From Stercorarius parasiticus (lineage: Eukaryota; Chordata; Aves; Charadriiformes; Stercorariidae): DNA of 64,000 nucleotides. The stretch lies in assembly GCA_013396915.1 (NCBI GenBank), contig VWZL01002832.1:2428-66427 (forward strand), read 5' to 3'. Shown here in pieces: positions 62,453 to 64,000 of the stretch; position 1 is the first letter of the stretch, and each line of letters begins with the position of its first letter. The notes below the pieces were generated by a model. The model saw only the letters and a program-made list of their open reading frames with translations. It ran no database searches and was not told the DNA's origin. Made by a program: the position numbers and the translations under genes.

Positions 62453-64000
62453 AGCTGTTGCATCAACAAGATGTGGCACGATATCACGAGGACCACAGTA
62501 ACTGGATGCTCTGAGGTTGCCACACCTGGAAGCCACCCATCTCACACTTTTGTGGCTGCTGAATTTATTCGCATCCTTTTCTAGGTGCAGCAAACCCTCC
62601 CCAAATCTTGCATTGGCTTTCGTCGCTGCAAGTATATTTGGTCTTTGCTTGGACAATGTTTTCATGGCGATTCCTGCAAACCCACAGTTTGCAGGCTACG
62701 TACACTTGGACCACCATTGAGAGGGATTTTTAGCTCCTGCCATCTTCCTACAGCAAGCCAAAACCTCCTGTTGAAGCCAGGACTGACACAAGGCTGTGTC
62801 CCTTCTCCCAGCATCTCTGCTGAGGGTAGCAGTGGCAACGGGGATGGATCAGCTGGGAAAGCCTTCAGTGCAGAGCGAATGAACCGGCGTCGAAATGGTA
62901 GCACGGGGCCAGCCCTTAAACCACTATCTGACTTCAGCCCTTTGCATTTATTTACAAAAAAATGTGCCTGGGTAGGTGCTGTCAGAGTTGCGGTGACCCA
63001 GCTATCTGGTCAAAGGCCTGCAGGGAGCCGGGAGATAGAGCAGGTTAACGTTTAACCCGTGGGGACTGTAAACCAGCCCCGGGGCTGCTGAACCTTTGGA
63101 GTTTGATATGATGATTAGGGAATAACCGGAGTGACACGTCGCAAACTCTCCATAATCAAGGAGACCTTATTCCCCGGCGGTGATCTCCAAAATTTCTCAG
63201 GTATGCAGCTGCTCATCCTACCCTGAGGTTTGGGGCGCGGAGACTGGGGCCTTTGCGAAAAAGGGCTTTTGGCTGGGATGGGGAAGGAGCAGCTCCATCG
63301 CACGCCTTTCCCCGCACCCCAACAGTGCCCCATCATCAAATTTATGCCTGGGGTGCTGCCCAACAATGGTGGGGCCGGACCGCTGGGGCTGGGACCCCCC
63401 TGCACCGTGCGGCTGGACCCAGGCACTGGCACAGCCCTGCACTGCTCGCCTTGGTGTTTTGATGAGCAAGGTGGGGAGAGTTGGGCTCCTCGGGGGCCTT
63501 GGTGTAATTTCTGCCCAGCAGCGGCAACAAGGAGCTTTTTTTACTGCTTTCCCCCTGCCGATCGCTGGCAGTTGCCAGAAAGCGAAGCCAGACAAGGTGG
63601 AGGGGGGAGGAGGGATTTTCCGTGCGATAATTCGGTCTTGATTTGTTAAAGCGCAACTTTCTAGGGCTAATCATTAGAGACCTTTCCAGACAACTTCTTA
63701 TTCCTCCTTCTCTTTGCAAAAGGTTGGTCTCCATATCAAAGGCAATCGCTGCTCCTAAAAAATCTCAGTTTTCCCTAATCTCTTCAAACTAGCAGGCTTT
63801 CTGCCCAATACATCATGCTTCTCTTAAGCTATTTTCCCTTGGTGAAACAGGGGGCTCGGGTGGGAGCAGGCGTGGGAGGGAGGTTGGCTTCAAAGCATCT
63901 GGCACGTGATGCTACAAATAAAACAGAGGGGACGGAGGCTGGGCTCAGCGTTAGGTGCCCTTCATCCTCAGAAAGAGATTTTTGGAGCACGTTGTGTGCA
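62453..64000. other. GC-richer unique DNA, no gene recognised
   Basis: The last 1.5 kb has higher GC content, mainly at 63180-63620. Open frames of 120-150 codons overlap on both strands there, the pattern expected from GC bias rather than coding. A non-repetitive block at 63000-63200 includes TGGTCAAAGGCCT (63007-63019), a loose DR1 nuclear-receptor-like word. CpG density is only moderate, so I do not call an island. The region could be an intron or the flank of a gene beyond the right edge. Confidence 0.5.

Noticed and set aside
63180..63649. Overlapping frames of 120-150 codons near the right end
   Set aside because: They occur in several frames on both strands, as expected for GC-rich DNA, and show no domain.
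1..64000. CRISPR arrays, phage, operons, tRNA genes or endogenous retroviral genes
   Set aside because: I saw no regularly spaced direct repeats, no tRNA-like cloverleaf, no LTR pair and no gag/pol-like retroviral frame. The only reverse transcriptase is that of the CR1 LINE.

Overview
This window looks like a 64 kb piece of a draft bird genome, either non-coding or intronic. I recognise no complete host protein-coding gene, no tRNA or rRNA gene and no bacterial-type system. The bird call rests on CR1 LINE 3' ends: the paired ATTCTATG-type terminal octamers, the 'agttggaagggacct' and 'ggactagatgat' motifs, and the CR1 reverse-transcriptase C-terminus. Recognisable repeats are sparse (a few kb of 64 kb), and there are two faint MIR-like SINE relics and one ancient amniote CR1/L3-like relic. 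A turtle or crocodilian is less likely but not excluded. Runs of N, lone N bases and homopolymers at gap edges show a short-read draft assembly.

Layout. Bases 1-345 are a CpG island cut by the left edge, the likeliest place for a promoter or first exon. From 346 to about 32.5 kb is unique, moderately AT-rich DNA holding a MIR-like SINE (6.6 kb), an ancient CR1/L3-like relic (18.0-18.3 kb), a second MIR-like SINE (20.2 kb) and a decayed CR1 (26.0 kb). It also holds several stretches dense in homeodomain, GATA or SOX-like words that could be conserved enhancers. At 32.5-34.3 kb is a second GC-rich island, with G-quadruplex-forming DNA on its left, a 977-base gap in the middle and C-rich imperfect repeats on its right. 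From 34.3 to 41.7 kb is unique DNA with one TCF plus homeodomain cluster and a CTCF-like site. At 41.7-43.7 kb four CR1 fragments of different ages and orientations are packed together. From 43.7 to 61.3 kb is unique DNA with homopolymers, a poly-C/N gap, a perfect 15-bp hairpin and a short CR1 tail. At 61.35-62.45 kb lies the largest mobile element, a 5'-truncated CR1 whose reverse transcriptase is broken. The last 1.5 kb is somewhat GC-richer unique DNA.

The only convincing protein-coding similarity anywhere is to CR1 ORF2. The long open frames in and around the GC-rich regions are by-products of GC bias or of reading through N. If the window has function beyond ancient repeats, it is more likely regulatory: two CpG islands, four CTCF-like 15-mers all pointing the same way, and several candidate enhancers. 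None of these can be confirmed without alignment or chromatin data. I did not find a convincing undescribed biological system.
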